Assembly (NCBI GenBank): GCA_002964805.2
Contig: PUDQ02000083.1
Location: forward strand, 62,001 to 126,000
Length of the DNA: 64,000 nt
Reading direction: 5' to 3'
Origin: Trametes villosa
Lineage: Eukaryota > Basidiomycota > Agaricomycetes > Polyporales > Polyporaceae
Shown here: positions 1 to 11,490 of the stretch, in pieces
How positions within the stretch are numbered: position 1 is the stretch's first letter
How the letters are laid out: each line of letters starts with the position of its first letter
Notes under the pieces: model-generated
Seen by the model: only the letters and a program-made list of their open reading frames with translations
The model's database searches: none
Told to the model about the DNA's origin: nothing
Translations under genes and position numbers: made by a program

Positions 1-61
1 ATGTCCTCCTGCTCTGGGTCTTCTCTCACGCCCTGAACCTATATCGCTGCTCTGCACACAG

Positions 62-345
62 TCCTCGCAGAGCTGGCCGAACCCGAGGACCCGCAAAACT
101 CGGAGCTGCATGGCGACATCAACCCGAGCGCCTTTGTCATCTTGGACCACTGCGAACCCGGCGACATCCCTGAAGACCGCTATTGGGATACGGCTGTCAC
201 CGTGGGTGCGATCATCTACTGGGAGCCTCCCATCTCCATACAGACGCTCCGGAAGATGGGAAACCCGGACAAGCCAACTCCGTTCCGCCTCGCACACGCG
301 GATGTCTGCCCTACCTGCCGGCGTCCTGACCTGGGAGGACGCTGA
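62..345 (+). CDS. 3'-terminal exon of an unrecognised gene, truncated by the window start
   Basis: An open frame of about 94 codons follows a pyrimidine-rich stretch ending in CACACAG at 55-61, which looks like an intron acceptor, and ends with TGA at 343-345. The peptide has non-random composition (for example HGDINPSAFVILDHCEPGD and a C-terminal CPTCRRPDLGGR), and the two cysteines CPTC near the end could be half of a metal site. I do not recognise the family. The upstream exons lie outside the window, or the intron donor is in the first 30 bases. It is not related to the DUF6533 genes that follow. Confidence 0.4.
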
Positions 346-469
346 ATCGTCGAGACAGACATACGTTCCCGGGAAGAGCGGTTGCTAGCGCCGCCGCGGG
401 CGCCTCGGAGGTTTGGGTCTATGCTATTGCTGCCTGCTTCTCTATACGCGGACTACCCCTGTAACAGAC

Positions 470-1322
470 TATGTCGCGTTGTAACAGTCAATGTTAATGA
501 GTACCGATAGCGCTTGCTCAACGTTCAACGTTCTACTCCGAGTCGTCTCGTTGGTGTGATTATCAGGCTTCGAGCGCTCGCGGCGTGCTAACTCGACACG
601 CGGCGCGCGCTTCGGCGGCACAGCAGCACCGGATGCCCTCTCTCTTCGACGAACACCTCCCTTCGAAGCATAATGTACGTCTATTCTATCCCATCTCTCG
701 GTGGCTCTATTTCACTGATGCTATCTCAGGTTGTGCGCTTCTCTGCGTAGCCAATGACCGCATCGGCCGGGACTCGGAGCGATGTATCATGATTCCCGGC
801 GCATCCCACTAGCTTGTACTCCTCCACTGGAGCGGTAAAAGCTCGACAATGCAAGTGTCAAGTCCAACCCCGGAGATATGGTATGTATTCTACCGTACTA
901 GTGGTATGTGTGTCGTAAATGGAGCCAGTGAACGCCCATGTGCTTAGATTCTCTTCCAGAGACTCATAGCTCTGATACTATCGCTCCCGGTATCATAATC
1001 TTTCACGCCGACCCTCAATCCGAGACTTCGATTTGTTCGCGAAAAGGCCCACGGGCCAGAACGTCGAGCCTCGTGTCTCGAGTGAGAGCGATGTGCGGTT
1101 TGGAGGCGCTCAGTGCATGCACGATGCACGATGCACGAAGAATTCAACATCTGGTGATAGAGTTCCCCGGCGTATCATTGCTTCTCTCCCCGGCGCTGCT
1201 GCATTGCATAACTCACCGGGCACAGCTATCACGATGAACGCACAAAGATCAGAGAGTCAAAGTCCAGCGCAGCTCGACCATCCCCACGCTCTCGCTTGCC
1301 ATCCCTCAGGCCGACTGCCAGC
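470..1322 (+). repeat. Diverged copy of the spacer found downstream of the first DUF6533 gene
   Basis: Bases 470-780 align by eye with 3060-3325 (shared words include GTCAATGTTAATG/ATCAATGTGAATG, CGTTCAACGT and GCGCTTCGGCGGC). Bases 1140-1245 align with 3343-3465 (shared AACATCTGGTGATA and GCACAGCTA). About 360 bases (780-1140) are present only here. No gene is seen in this stretch. It looks like the 3' flank of a lost upstream DUF6533 copy. Confidence 0.6.
1118..1138 (+). repeat. Three tandem TGCACGA heptamers
   Basis: Perfect threefold tandem 7-mer, inside the part of the spacer that has no counterpart downstream of the first DUF6533 gene. Confidence 0.8.
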
Positions 1323-3061
1323 ATGCCAGTGGACCCGTACGGTATACGGGCGGTGGCCGACCTCACCCGGCGCGAGGCTGCACAGGGACCTTACTAGTGA
1401 GTATATTGATATGTAGCTCTCTCTATGCAGATAGTCGTAGACTGACATCAGTGGGCGTGTAGTGTCGCATCGAATTATTACATCCTCGCCACATCCGGTG
1501 AGCTCAGGTATAACATGATCGCAGTGCCCGCGCGGTCCGCTAACGGCATATTTGTAACGGCGTCATAGTGCTACTTATATGGCACTACCTTCTCACTCTC
1601 GAGCAGGAGGTAGAGTACTTCTGGTCGCGCAAGTACTCCGGCGCTTGCGCCCTGTTTTTCGCGAACCGCTACCTCGCCATGGTTTGGGCGATATACAGTG
1701 TGGCGCCGTGGATGGTGGACACTTTGCGTGTAGTAGGTACTCGATATTTTGTTGGAGACCTCCCGCGCTCATTTCTACGTTCGTCCGCAGGAGTAAGTCG
1801 AGTCTCACCGCGGCCGAAAATGCTACGATGTGGCGGTTTATACGGATACCCGAGAACCACACTAACTATTCTGACAGACAATGCTTCATCAAGGCGGGCA
1901 CGTTCATCGTCCTCGAGGTTGCCCAATACATTGTCTGGGGAGGTGAGATTTGTGGGTCAGAACGTATGGGTGTTCGCGTCGGGCTGACCACATCCTCAGT
2001 GTTTTCCACTCTTCGAGTGTATGCCCTTCGGAGACAGTGGGTGTGGGCAGCACTCGTTGCTCTTCTCTCTCTCTCGGCCCAATACTCACCTCAGCCACGG
2101 TAGGTACTCGATACTTGCGAGCACATGACAATAGTTGTACTTACGGTGCTGAGGTATCCGTCATAGGTTCTCTTCCGACTTGGAAGCATTGTCATCAATC
2201 CGGCTAGCCGCTGCACTATCACTCTGCCCGACATACCCCTGCGGCAGGAGTGGACGTGCGTACTACTATGCGCACTGGTACATTCGCTCAACACTGACTT
2301 ACCAGGGTGACATTACGTTGGTACCACACAGCGGTGAGTGCCATGTAAAAATCACCAAAATCTATTATATACTAAGACCCTGTCAGGGTTGATAGTAATT
2401 GTGACGCGTGCCGCGCTCGTCGTCGGCGAACTGATTGTGGTGGCCATCACTTGGGTGGACACCGGTGGATATCGTTCCCAGGATGCCCTCAGGGCAGGGG
2501 GGAGGGTCAAGACTCTGTCCAGTGTTATGTACAAGAACGGTGAGGCCTTGAATGTTCCCGTATATCTTCGGAGTATACTGAGCTACCATACTGTCACAGG
2601 CACACTCTACTTCGGGTACGCACGCGGTGACATGTCTCCTGAAGCTACTATATACACTGATTGCTGTTACCCGTAGGGCGATGACGACCCTGAACGTCCT
2701 CTTCCTGATTTCCTACGCGGTTACGGTGAGAATCCCCCTGTTTGTAGGCTAAAACATTGATCTGACCCCGGACTCGTACCGGCAGACCGCTCCCTCTGTA
2801 AGCGGAAATGTGCCCACTAGAGCGGCACTGACGTTCTTTGTCAACTTCGTCGACAACGTCTACGACTCCTTCACCACGATCCTCACCACGAGCTTCCTCG
2901 TCCAGCTTCAAGAAGCCGCGCGTGCGTCCGCGCGCATCTCCAGCCACCGGTCGTTGCACTCGTCTACGGAGGCCGAGCCGCTGAGCGTGCTCCAATTCGT
3001 GCGTGCGGATCTCAACAACTGGGCTCGCGAGATGGAGAGCGCCGGATCTGGAGAAGACTGA
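1323..3061 (+). pseudogene. DUF6533 seven-helix membrane protein, copy A, probably frameshifted
   Basis: Exons: 1323-1396 (starts MPVDPYGIRAVADLTRREAA), 1463-1497 (VASNYYILATS), 1569-about 1732 (the DUF6533 core WHYLLTLEQEVEYFW followed by FFANRY), a 2-nt exon GA at 1791-1792, then from 1882 exons for the remaining helices and a C-terminal exon ending at TGA 3059-3061. Seven hydrophobic segments can be traced. The tail has the family motif LSVLQFVRADLNNWARE. The helix-4 exon contains a CT run at 2061-2076. Compared with copies B and G (ALLS[VL]GPI), it has two extra bases, and the frame is lost after ALLSL. Downstream exons still read well in the original frame, so the lesion is recent or is bypassed. 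Function of the family is unknown; the topology is receptor-like. Confidence 0.7.
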
Positions 3062-3513
3062 GTCGTCCTGTGACAATCAATGTGAATGCGTACTGCCTTG
3101 ACGTCTCTTGACGTTCAACGTCTAACTCGTCTTAGTCGCCTGATCCTCCGAGCGCTCCTCGCACGCCACACCACGCGGCGCGCTTCGGCGGCGCGGCCGG
3201 GATGCCCTCCCTTCTCCAAACACTTCGATGTAGTACGACCATGCTGTTTCGCTGGCGCATCCCAGCGGGTGCACTTCTGTGCGTATCTAACGACCGCATC
3301 GACCAGGACTCGCAGTGAGATATGAATATGCCCGGATCCGGCCCCAACATCTGGTGATATAGTTCCGCGGCGTATCTATTCTTCCCGCCTCGACGCCGCT
3401 GTACGGGTCAGGATCGCAGAAATCACCGAGCACAGCTACCTCGATGGACGCACAAAAACGAGTAGGCCCACGCAAGCTGAAGTGGTGTCCGTGTACTCGC
3501 TGTTCTTCTTCAA
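3062..3513 (+). repeat. Intergenic spacer, reference copy of the duplicated spacer
   Basis: This is the counterpart of 470-780 plus 1140-1245, starting about ten bases after the stop codon of copy A. It lacks the 360-base block seen in the upstream copy. It must contain the promoter of copy B, but no clear promoter element is visible. Confidence 0.55.
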
Positions 3514-5264
3514 ATGCCAACGGAGATGAGCCTCTACAATACACTAGCCGTGGCCGACACACAAACCCCCTCTGCGCAGAACCCTTATGAGTGAGTAGAT
3601 CGACTTCTCGGTTGCAGCACCAGATCCGGGTATCGGTTTAACGTCGACCACCCAGAAGTGTGGCATCAAACTACTATATTCTCGCCACATCAGGTGAGCT
3701 GTAGCCCATGAGTGTGCTCAGACATCTGACTAATGTTATGTTGTTTGCGGTGTCGTAGTACTGGTCCTATGGCATTACCTTCTCACACTCGAACAAGAAG
3801 TGGAGTTTTTCTGGTCTCGCAAGTTTACTGGCGCTTGTGCGCTGTTTTTCGCCAACCGCTATCTCTCCCTCATCTGGGCGATCTACAGTGTGGCACCTTG
3901 GACGATAGACAGTTTGCATACTGCAGGTATTAGCGAGCTTTTGCGAGTGCCTCATACTCATTTCTTGGTTTGTTTGCAGGGGTGAGTCGGGGGAGCGTAT
4001 CTGTATGGGTAGGTCTGAACGACAGTATTCATTTCCGCAGGGGATGCTCCGTCATAGCGGCCACCTTCGTCCTGCTCGAGCTGACTCAATACGTCGTTTG
4101 GGGAGGTGGGAATTCAATGGGCACCCGTTAAGCAAATATGCAACAAGGCTAACCCCGTTACTCAGTGTTTTCCGCCCTCCGCGTTTATGCCCTTCAAAGA
4201 CAGTGGGTATGGGCAGCGCTGGTCGCCCTGCTGTCAGTCGGCCCTATCTTCGGCGCTGCGATAGTGAGTGTTCAAGGCCTTCGAGGATGAAATAAACGAC
4301 AAGCAGTGCTCACCGGCATTCAATACTAGGTCATGTTCCGATTGGAGGGTTCGGCGATCGACCCAACTACTCGCTGTATCGTAACCCTGCAAGACAAACC
4401 TTTGCGACCGGAGTGGATGTGCGTATCCGAGTCCTGACACCGTACACATGTTACGAGATGCTGACTTCTTTGAACTACTTACACTACGCAGCGGTGAGTT
4501 TTACCCTATGATTGAGAGAGCACTCTGAATATTGACGGACTGTCGAATTTAGGTGTTGTATTAACGCGTGCCGCGCTCATCTCCAGCGATATCATCGTAG
4601 TAGCTATCACGTGGGTGTGCACTGACGGATATCGCTTGCGGGATGTCCTGCGAGTGGCGGGGAAGGTCAAAACGCTCTCAGGCGTCATGTATGAAAACGG
4701 TAGATATCGACGTTCACGCACCGATCTGCGCATTGCTGAGATTATTCGCGAACGACCTGACCTGCCTGTCGCCATTGACCGTGACAGGGACACTCTACTT
4801 CGCGTACGTGTGCTTACTCGTAGCGTCCCTGCGTGATATTCTGATCGTTCATTTCCGGCAGAGCGTTGTCGACCCTCAACGCTCTCTTTTTTATCTCGTA
4901 CGCAGTCACGGTGCGCCGAACAAAGTCGTCTAAACATTCATCTCTGAACTCGGGTTTGTGTTGGTAGGACGCTCCACCCGTGGCCGGACACGCATCCACC
5001 ACAGCAGCGTTGACACTCCTGGTCAACTTCATCGACAACATTTACTGCGCCCTGACCGCGATCCTCACCACGGGCTTCCTCATCCAGCTACAAAAAGCCG
5101 CGCGTGCGTCCGCGCGCATCTCCAGCCACTGGTCGTCGCATTCGTCCGCGGAACCAGAGCCGTTGAGCGTGCTGCAGTTTGCCCGTGCGGATCTGGATAA
5201 TTGGGCCCGCGAGCTCGAGTACGCCGGATCTGGAGAAGGCGAGGGGATCGGGAACGAGGTCTAG
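3514..5264 (+). CDS. DUF6533 seven-helix membrane protein, copy B
   Basis: Closest paralogue of copy A and in the same orientation. The start is ATG 3514 or the in-frame ATG at 3526. The core exon reads LVLWHYLLTLEQEVEFFW and FFANRYLSLIWAIYSVAPW. A 2-nt exon GG lies at 3980-3981. Later exons give CSVIAATFVLLELTQYVVWG, FSALRVYALQRQWVWAALVALL, LTRAALISSDIIVVAITW, a 16-nt exon (TLYF), TLNALFFISYAVT and a long last exon ending LSVLQFARADLDNWAREL before TAG. All joins keep frame only if the intron before the 2-nt exon uses a GC donor at 3923 (GCAGGT), where copy A has GTAGGT. The nearby GT at 3927 would shift the frame. The gene looks intact and its function is unknown. Confidence 0.8.
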
Positions 5265-5803
5265 AGGATGTGGGCGACTGCGAGACTGGTTTATCATCTC
5301 AATGCGGCTCGCGGAGTGCAGGAAGTTCACCGAAGCGAGGATGAGAGGGAGTCGCGTGAGCAGCAACGTTCAAAGGTAGGTTTCTCCTTGACATTATGCT
5401 TCGGGGCGTGGCTGACCTACGCCGTCTAGCGAAAGCGGGGACCCACATATCTTGAAGAGGCCTGGTTTATGTATAGATCTTGAAGCTTGAAGTCATAGCT
5501 CTGTATCATCTTGTAAGACGGCATGGACCGCCGCCCCTTGTATCCTCCACCGATACTTCGTATCGCAGACTAGCTTGGCCTCTGTCTTCGCAGCTTCGCG
5601 GCACTGCAAAACCAGTATCCCGTGAACGAGCCTCATGCATCATCCCTACCCCCAGGTCCAGCCCTCGACGTTATCAAGAGTCGTTTTGATAAGCATCGGT
5701 GCGTCGGCGGGAACTCGTATTGTTACAATCATCTCGCATCATACACCGACAGGTCATCCGAGCGCACGCCCCACCACCCGAAACCTGCATTCGCATCCTT
5801 GTG
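5265..5803. other. Convergent intergenic region, no gene seen
   Basis: Lies between the 3' ends of copies B (plus) and C (minus). Only short open frames without intron signals or recognisable peptides are present. Confidence 0.5.
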
Positions 5804-7537
5804 CTAGTCGGCCGGATGCCGGACGCTCGCAAGCGTCTCGCCGCGTTCCTCGCTCCATTGTGATCCTCCCGCTCCCTCGCAATCTACCGTCGGCACCGAC
5901 CGGAGCGCGTCTTCGATCCAGTTGTCGACGTCCGCGCGTACGAAACGGAGCACGCCAAGCGACTCGGAGTCGTCTGTTGATTCCGACTGCGCGGAGCCGC
6001 CGAGGCGCACCGACGCGGACGCGGCGACTTGCAGGTCGGCGAGGAAGCGCGTGATGAGGATGGCGGTTATGCTGCTGAAGGCGCCGTACATGAGGACCTC
6101 GAAGAAAGCCACGATGGCCGGCGCGTCCGCGTCCGCAAGCTGGCGGAACGAGGGTCGAACACGCGTCAGAGGAGGTGTACCCTGGAGAGCGGAGGATGCG
6201 TACTGAAAAGGCGTTGAAGATGAGATAGAGCACGTTGATGGCGGTGAGCACCCTGATAAAGCAAACAATTAGTCGCCGGCAGAAACCCTTGCTGAGATCG
6301 CTTGCGTACACAAAGTATATCGTGCCTATAATGTGCAGGTGGGTAGACGTTAGATCGTTCTTCGTTAGTACGTGTATGGTGGGTGCGTGCTGACCATGTT
6401 TGTACAGCACACTAGACAGCATCGTGACTCGACCGAAGAGTCGGCGCGTCTCAAACTCAGGGCTGCCGTACCGCCGTGTGGCAGCCCATGTCACGGTCAC
6501 CACGATGAGGTCGGCGAGAATGAGGGCAATGCGGGCTATGGTGAATACTGAAGCGACAGTTAGAGTCGCATTGGCCCCGGAGATTGTGGGCGGTATCACT
6601 GACAACTGCGCCGTGTATCAGTATGGAAGTAAAGATGTATATCAATATCGAGACGTACCTCTGGCATATCTGCAGCGAGGCCGCGTCCATAGGACTTCCT
6701 GAGCACCCAAAAGACGGAACCGCAGCGAAGTCCTCATAGCCGAGAGTCGCCTTACAGTATCTGCGTCCGAATGATGGTGCTGCGAAAGGTTATTGGAGGA
6801 CGTACAATATATGCAACCACCGGGGCCAGCGACAGAAGCAGAACGAGCGTTGCCCATACCCAGCGCCGTCCCAGCGCGTAGACGCGGAGGCCGGAGAATG
6901 CTGGACTCAGTCCGTGAGTAACGATGCTACATTCTTGCCGCACAGCGACGAAAGCGTACCTGCCAAGATAATATACTGGAAGCTGTATACAGACCACTGC
7001 GTGATCGAGCCGGCAGCGCACCTGAGAGGCGATACGGGGGGAAACGATCAAGCTCGATGCTTCAAGCTTAGAGTGACAAGGCGACAGACGCACCCTGCGT
7101 TCTTTTCGCGAGACGCGTCAGTAGACGAATGACGATCGGAAGAGCACGGCGTCTGAGAACTCACAGCACCAGAATACGAGGCGCCATACGACTCCCAGAA
7201 TAAGTTGTACACAGAGTAGACAAGGCAGATATAGCGATTTGCCAAGAAGAGAGCGCACGCGGCGTTCGGCCTGCGTCTCCAGAAGAGCGATACTTCCTTG
7301 TCAAGAGTGAGGAAGTGGTGCCATACGAGGAGGGCTATCGTAGTTCCGAGTGAGTAGCGTGTAGGGGCATATAGGCGAAGGCAAGCGCACCGGAGGCAGC
7401 GACCGTGCAGTACTTGCTGATGACGCTGACGGTAGGAGCGATTAGACTTCGGAAAGAAGTAATGCGAGGTAGGACACATACTCGAATTGAAGGCGAGATA
7501 CCACGCCATCAAGCTCTTCGGAGGCAGCGGAGTCCAT
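5804..7537 (-). CDS. DUF6533 seven-helix membrane protein, copy C
   Basis: Starts at 7537 (MDSAASEELDGVVSRLQFE), then a short exon DKYCTVAAS and the core exon LLVWHHFLTLDKEVSLFW with FLANRYICLVYSVYNLFW. The micro-exon here is 8 nt (AACGCAGG, 7094-7101). A base missing from the usual GGG run removes the 2-nt version, and the next upstream AG restores the same frame. Downstream exons give the aromatic TM3 segment, SGLRVYALGRRWVWATLVLLLSLAPV, ARIALILADLIVVTVTWAATRRYG, the small GTIYFV exon, LTAINVLYLIFNAFS and the last exon with ILITRFLADLQVAAS and LGVLRFVRADVDNWIED. Stop TAG at 5804-5806. It is more diverged from A and B than they are from each other. Confidence 0.75.
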
Positions 7538-8392
7538 GGATGAAGCTTCAGGTTGTCCCGACACAAGCTGCGAAGACGGGGAGATGGCGGAGTCGACGTC
7601 CCAGAACAGTAGAGTGATTACCCATGTCGATGCCAGAGAATTTATGAGAATGTCCACGGAGTACCTCCAGAAAGCAGATGACGGCAAGCAGAGGCATTGT
7701 TCCTCGGAGTAAGGCTCCCCATCAGGCAGATAGTACCGACGACGCGGACATTACGGATGTCGTGATAAGGGCGATGAGTGGTAGAATGGAACTTGACAAG
7801 AGAAGAGGGGGGTTTGGGATGGCCGAGCAAGCATAACACAGCACGCAGTCGTTCTTGCCGCCAGTGCTCGTGCGCGTGCGACGCCGTTCTCGACGTTATG
7901 AACCGCAGGAATGCGACTCCTGGGATCGACAGTGCGTATAGGGGCTTCCCTGGAAGATCAACGAGCTCTATCAGTAGTACGAAGGACTCCGCCGAACGCA
8001 TATGAGGTAATATGTGGCTCGGTGCATGCTCGGTGTCGTTTAATTTCCGACTCGGCCCCAAGAGAAGACCAGAAGTGCATCTGCACAGATTGATGAGCAC
8101 TTGTTCTCCATTTCCAGGTTCCACGGAGCGAAGTCTGGATGTATAGCTCGGGTCGAAACCCCGCACAGACAACGGGTAGCACGGACCTGTGTGTGAAGCA
8201 TTATCAGGCGAAGCATCCAGTTCCTCCACTTGCCTGACGCCGCGAGTATCGTTTCGAATTATACAGGTACAAGAAGTTCAGTCCTTCTTCCTAGCCAGAA
8301 TCACGAATCTGCTGACATGATCAGCAAGAGTACGACCTCAAACATGAACAGACGACGTTACCGTCAAGAAAATCCACGGGCGCCTCCTAACT
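7538..8392. other. Intergenic region between copy C and tRNase Z
   Basis: The longest open frame is on the minus strand at 7642-8229 (195 codons). Its peptide matches nothing I recognise, has no intron pattern and lacks the DUF6533 core, so I do not call a gene. Confidence 0.4.
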
Positions 8393-10692
8393 TCAACCGC
8401 CCCGCCCCCGAGCCCTCTTGTGCTCACCGCCACCTCTCCCACTCCCGTGGCTACGCCCGCCGCTATCGCCGCGCTCCCCTCCCCGGTCGCGTCCTTCCCT
8501 ATACCCACCTCCACCTCCCCTACCGCTCGACGTACCATAGTCCCGCCGGGACTCATACCCGCCTCGCCCGCCATTACTGCCGCTGCGGTCTTGACGACTC
8601 CCGCTCGAGCCCTCGCCTCGTCCCGCGCTCCACTCCCTCGCGCGCTTCCGTCCCTGCTGGCCGTGTTCACGATCGTGTCGCGCACCCATGCTCTCTGCAC
8701 TCGCCCCATACGGATCTCCCCCGCTTTGCCCGCCTCCAGGCGCCCGCATCGACGACGCCTCCGCCATCTCGATCTCCGTCGGGAGCTCTCCGCGGGTTGC
8801 GACGTCTGCTGGCCCTCTCATGGGCACATCGTATTCGACAGCCATGGGGTCGCCAGGCGCGTCGAACTGCTGCACGACGCGGGCCGGATTGGCGGGGATT
8901 TGGACGGCGAGGAAGTCCCAGGCGGCCTGTACGCGCGCGCGTCGCGGCGAGTTCCACGTCGCCTCTGCCTGCCGCTCGATCTCGTGCATGCACTTGAGCC
9001 GGAAGTTGTCCTGTCCGTTGCGCGCGTAGGGTGGCGCGGCAGGAAATCTGTATATACACGTCCACCAAGTCAATACACCGCAGATGAGAGGAGAAGGTGA
9101 CGCACCGTGCGCCGATGTGGTTGAGTACTAAACGCTCTGCACCGATCCGCTTCGCGAACGCGCCCGCCATCGCAGGGGTGCTGTGTCCGCGCTCCCGCGT
9201 CTTAGCCTCGACGCTCGCCTCTGTTCGGTTCCTGCCCGTGCGCGCGTATTGGTCGACCTGCGGCGGGAGGTACGCGTCTGTCGCTTCGTGTATCAGCAAA
9301 GACACAGGCACGCGCACTTCCCCAACGTCGGTGGGGTCGAGGTGCAGGGTGGTGTTGAGCTCGGGGAGCCCGTCGGCAAAAGGCGGGTCGGCGTAGATGA
9401 GAGGAATGAGAGGGGATGGGTCGTAGGTGTCTCCGAGGATGACGAGCTTGCGCGGTAGCGGGGAAGTGGGTGACATCGCGTATTGCGGTATTTCGCGAAT
9501 GATGTATCCGATACAAGGGTCTGCGACGTATGTGAGCAAAGCTGCATCATGCAAGTTTGTGATGCATACCTCGGTGTTCGATTGGTCCTGCGTCCACCAG
9601 CGTGCCACGCTGGTGGCGCGACGCGGGCTGGTCGATGATCCCGTGCCAGAAGCCTTGCGCGTCACACCAGATATCCCGGCCAACGCACTCGCTTTCACGC
9701 CGGACGTTTGCCTCGTCGGCGCCTTCTTCTGCTGGTACATCCGCTGCGACAGACGGTGTCTCCCCCGGGAAGAGTAGCTCGTGCACAACAAACGCGTGTT
9801 CACTGTGTGTATGCGTGAGGTGCCACATAGTTCGGAGCATGCGTCGTATGCCGCGCGGGCCGAATATCTCTACGCGGGGAGCGGAGGTGTTCGGTGGCGG
9901 CTCATCCGGTGCAATGGCGCTGGGAGGCCGAGGAATACCCAACGCGTTGCGGAGGACAGTAAGAACACCCATACAATGATCCGCTGTGGAATTTGTCAGC
10001 GTATGAGTTCTATGTACACAGATTTGTGGGGTGGAAGGAGAAATATACACCCATCATCCGTCGCGCATACAGTCACCTCATGGACGTATCGTACGAGGAT
10101 ATAGCATGCTCGACATTGCAGACTGCCCGCCGGGCACTCGTCTCCTGCCACTAATCGCGTAAAAGCTCGGAAACACGCATGCGGGGGCGGAAGTGGGCGA
10201 CGCGTATCGCGACCTGCTGAGGACGACTCACCATGCATATGGGTTATGAAGATCTTCGAGACCTGGCTGATGCGTAGCCGCCTCGAGTCCCCACTCCTAC
10301 TTGGCTGCTGTGCGAATTGACGCACGGTTCCTTCCGCGCAGTCAACCACTGTGGGCGGCGCGCATTAGCGTTCTGCGTGATTACACGCGCGGACGGCCAG
10401 TCGAGATGAGCTAAGTAGTCAGGGGTACAGAACGGTACGCACTCCAAAGCGAGCCATCCTCTAAAGGATTAACAACAAGACTCGAGCAGTTCCTCGTTTC
10501 TGTAGGACCACCGCCGCTTGTAGTGCCAAGGAAAGTGACAGTGATATTGGAGGACATCCTCGGAACGATAGTTCGAGAAGATGATGAATAAGGCCTGGCG
10601 AGTTGAGCTTTGGCTAAAAAACGATGTCGTAATACTTTTGGCGGAGAGAGAGCAGGAATGATTCGAGATAGCCCCCAGCGGTTCATGTGCAT
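8393..10692 (-). CDS. tRNase Z (tRNA 3'-processing endonuclease) with an RGG-rich C-terminal tail
   Basis: Five exons. The N-terminus (MHMNRWGLSRIIPALSPPK..., rich in R, S and L, few acidic residues) looks like a mitochondrial targeting peptide; Met 10684 and an internal Met before SSNITVTFLG are alternative starts. Domain order: TFLGTTSGGGP; WMVDCAEGT; the zinc motif THMHADHCMG across the intron at about 9995-10225; a central insert; LVILGDTYDPSP; LIHEATDAYLP; and NHIGARF across the intron near 9100. These are hallmarks of the metallo-beta-lactamase tRNase Z family, which removes 3' trailers from pre-tRNA in nucleus and/or mitochondria. After the catalytic domain, about 100 residues are mostly R, G, S, E and D with RGG/RG repeats, ending at TGA 8393-8395. 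Such a tail is not part of the core family and suggests RNA or protein binding. Total is roughly 600 residues. Confidence 0.9.
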
Positions 10693-10822
10693 CTCCGGGG
10701 AATCATGGTGGTTGAGAGGAAACCAGGGAGTGTTTAGCGCCGCACCCTAGTTCACATCATACCCCGAGACTGGGGTTAGGGTCTACTGCTCGTTAGTAGC
10801 AGCTCTTATGAGCACTTGTTAC

Positions 10823-10845
10823 CACTAAGTAAGTACTACTTAGTG
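10823..10845. promoter_or_regulatory. Inverted repeat in the gap between tRNase Z and the orphan gene
   Basis: Arms CACTAAGTA (10823-10831) and TACTTAGTG (10837-10845) are perfect reverse complements around a 5-base spacer. A related CTTACTAAGTA occurs near 10890. The site lies between divergent genes (tRNase Z minus, orphan plus), so an operator is possible but unproven. Confidence 0.45.
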
Positions 10846-10935
10846 TGCTTAGAGAATAGAAATCTCATCAGAGTTGCGTTGAAGGCTGCTACTTACTAAG
10901 TACTGTCAACGACCGCCTCTCGCCCTTCACGGCCA

Positions 10936-11490
10936 TTGCATTCTGCATCCCAACCTCCTATGAACGACACACCCAATCACCCTGAGACAGCATGCATTCG
11001 CAAAGAAGACTCGAATGACTCTATGCCAGACGTGGATATCGAGTTCCGAAAAGCTCTGCATGCCCTCCGGCGCAAACGGACTCGGACGGTCGAACGCTAC
11101 GGACAATCGATACTGAACAGGATCGGTCCGCATATGATCATAAACAACACCCAGCTCGAGAAGATCGCCGCTTGCGCCCGTGCATACAAGATCTGCTGCG
11201 CCGAGAGGCTTAACCGGGAGATAGGGCGCAGTCGCACCAGTGAACTCGAAGTAGCTGTGGACGTCGTGCGCCTTGCCAACGAGTACGTAGTGGGGACCCT
11301 CCGTCTCAGTTTCTTTGCGCATAATAACATTCATAGGTTCTATTCCATACCCGCACCTCATGTCGAGAATAGTGGCGACTCTAGCGAGGGAGCAGCAGCC
11401 AAGCGCGATCCTCAGAAGTGTAGCGTATGCGGCTCTTCCCTCCCCCTTGCCGAAGAGCTGGCACACGCGGCAGGTAAACTTGCGCTGTAG
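10936..11490 (+). CDS. Hypothetical protein, 184 residues, single exon
   Basis: Uninterrupted frame from ATG 10936 to TAG 11488-11490; the in-frame ATG at 10960 could be used instead. The N-terminal part is acidic (KEDSNDSMPDVDIEF). It is followed by a charged helical stretch (KALHALRRKRTRTVERYGQSI), a helical middle, and a CSVCGSS motif near the C-terminus that could bind metal as half a site. The composition is ordinary for a protein, unlike the antisense frame, which has many Cys/Gly clusters. I do not recognise a family. It sits alone after a divergent promoter region shared with tRNase Z. Confidence 0.5.
   Translation: MHSASQPPMNDTPNHPETACIRKEDSNDSMPDVDIEFRKALHALRRKRTRTVERYGQSILNRIGPHMIINNTQLEKIAACARAYKICCAERLNREIGRSRTSELEVAVDVVRLANEYVVGTLRLSFFAHNNIHRFYSIPAPHVENSGDSSEGAAAKRDPQKCSVCGSSLPLAEELAHAAGKLAL

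Noticed and set aside
3922..3985. Reading straight through the first intron near the micro-exon instead of splicing it
   Set aside because: It keeps frame in copy B by chance, but not in A or G, and the intervening peptide is not conserved.
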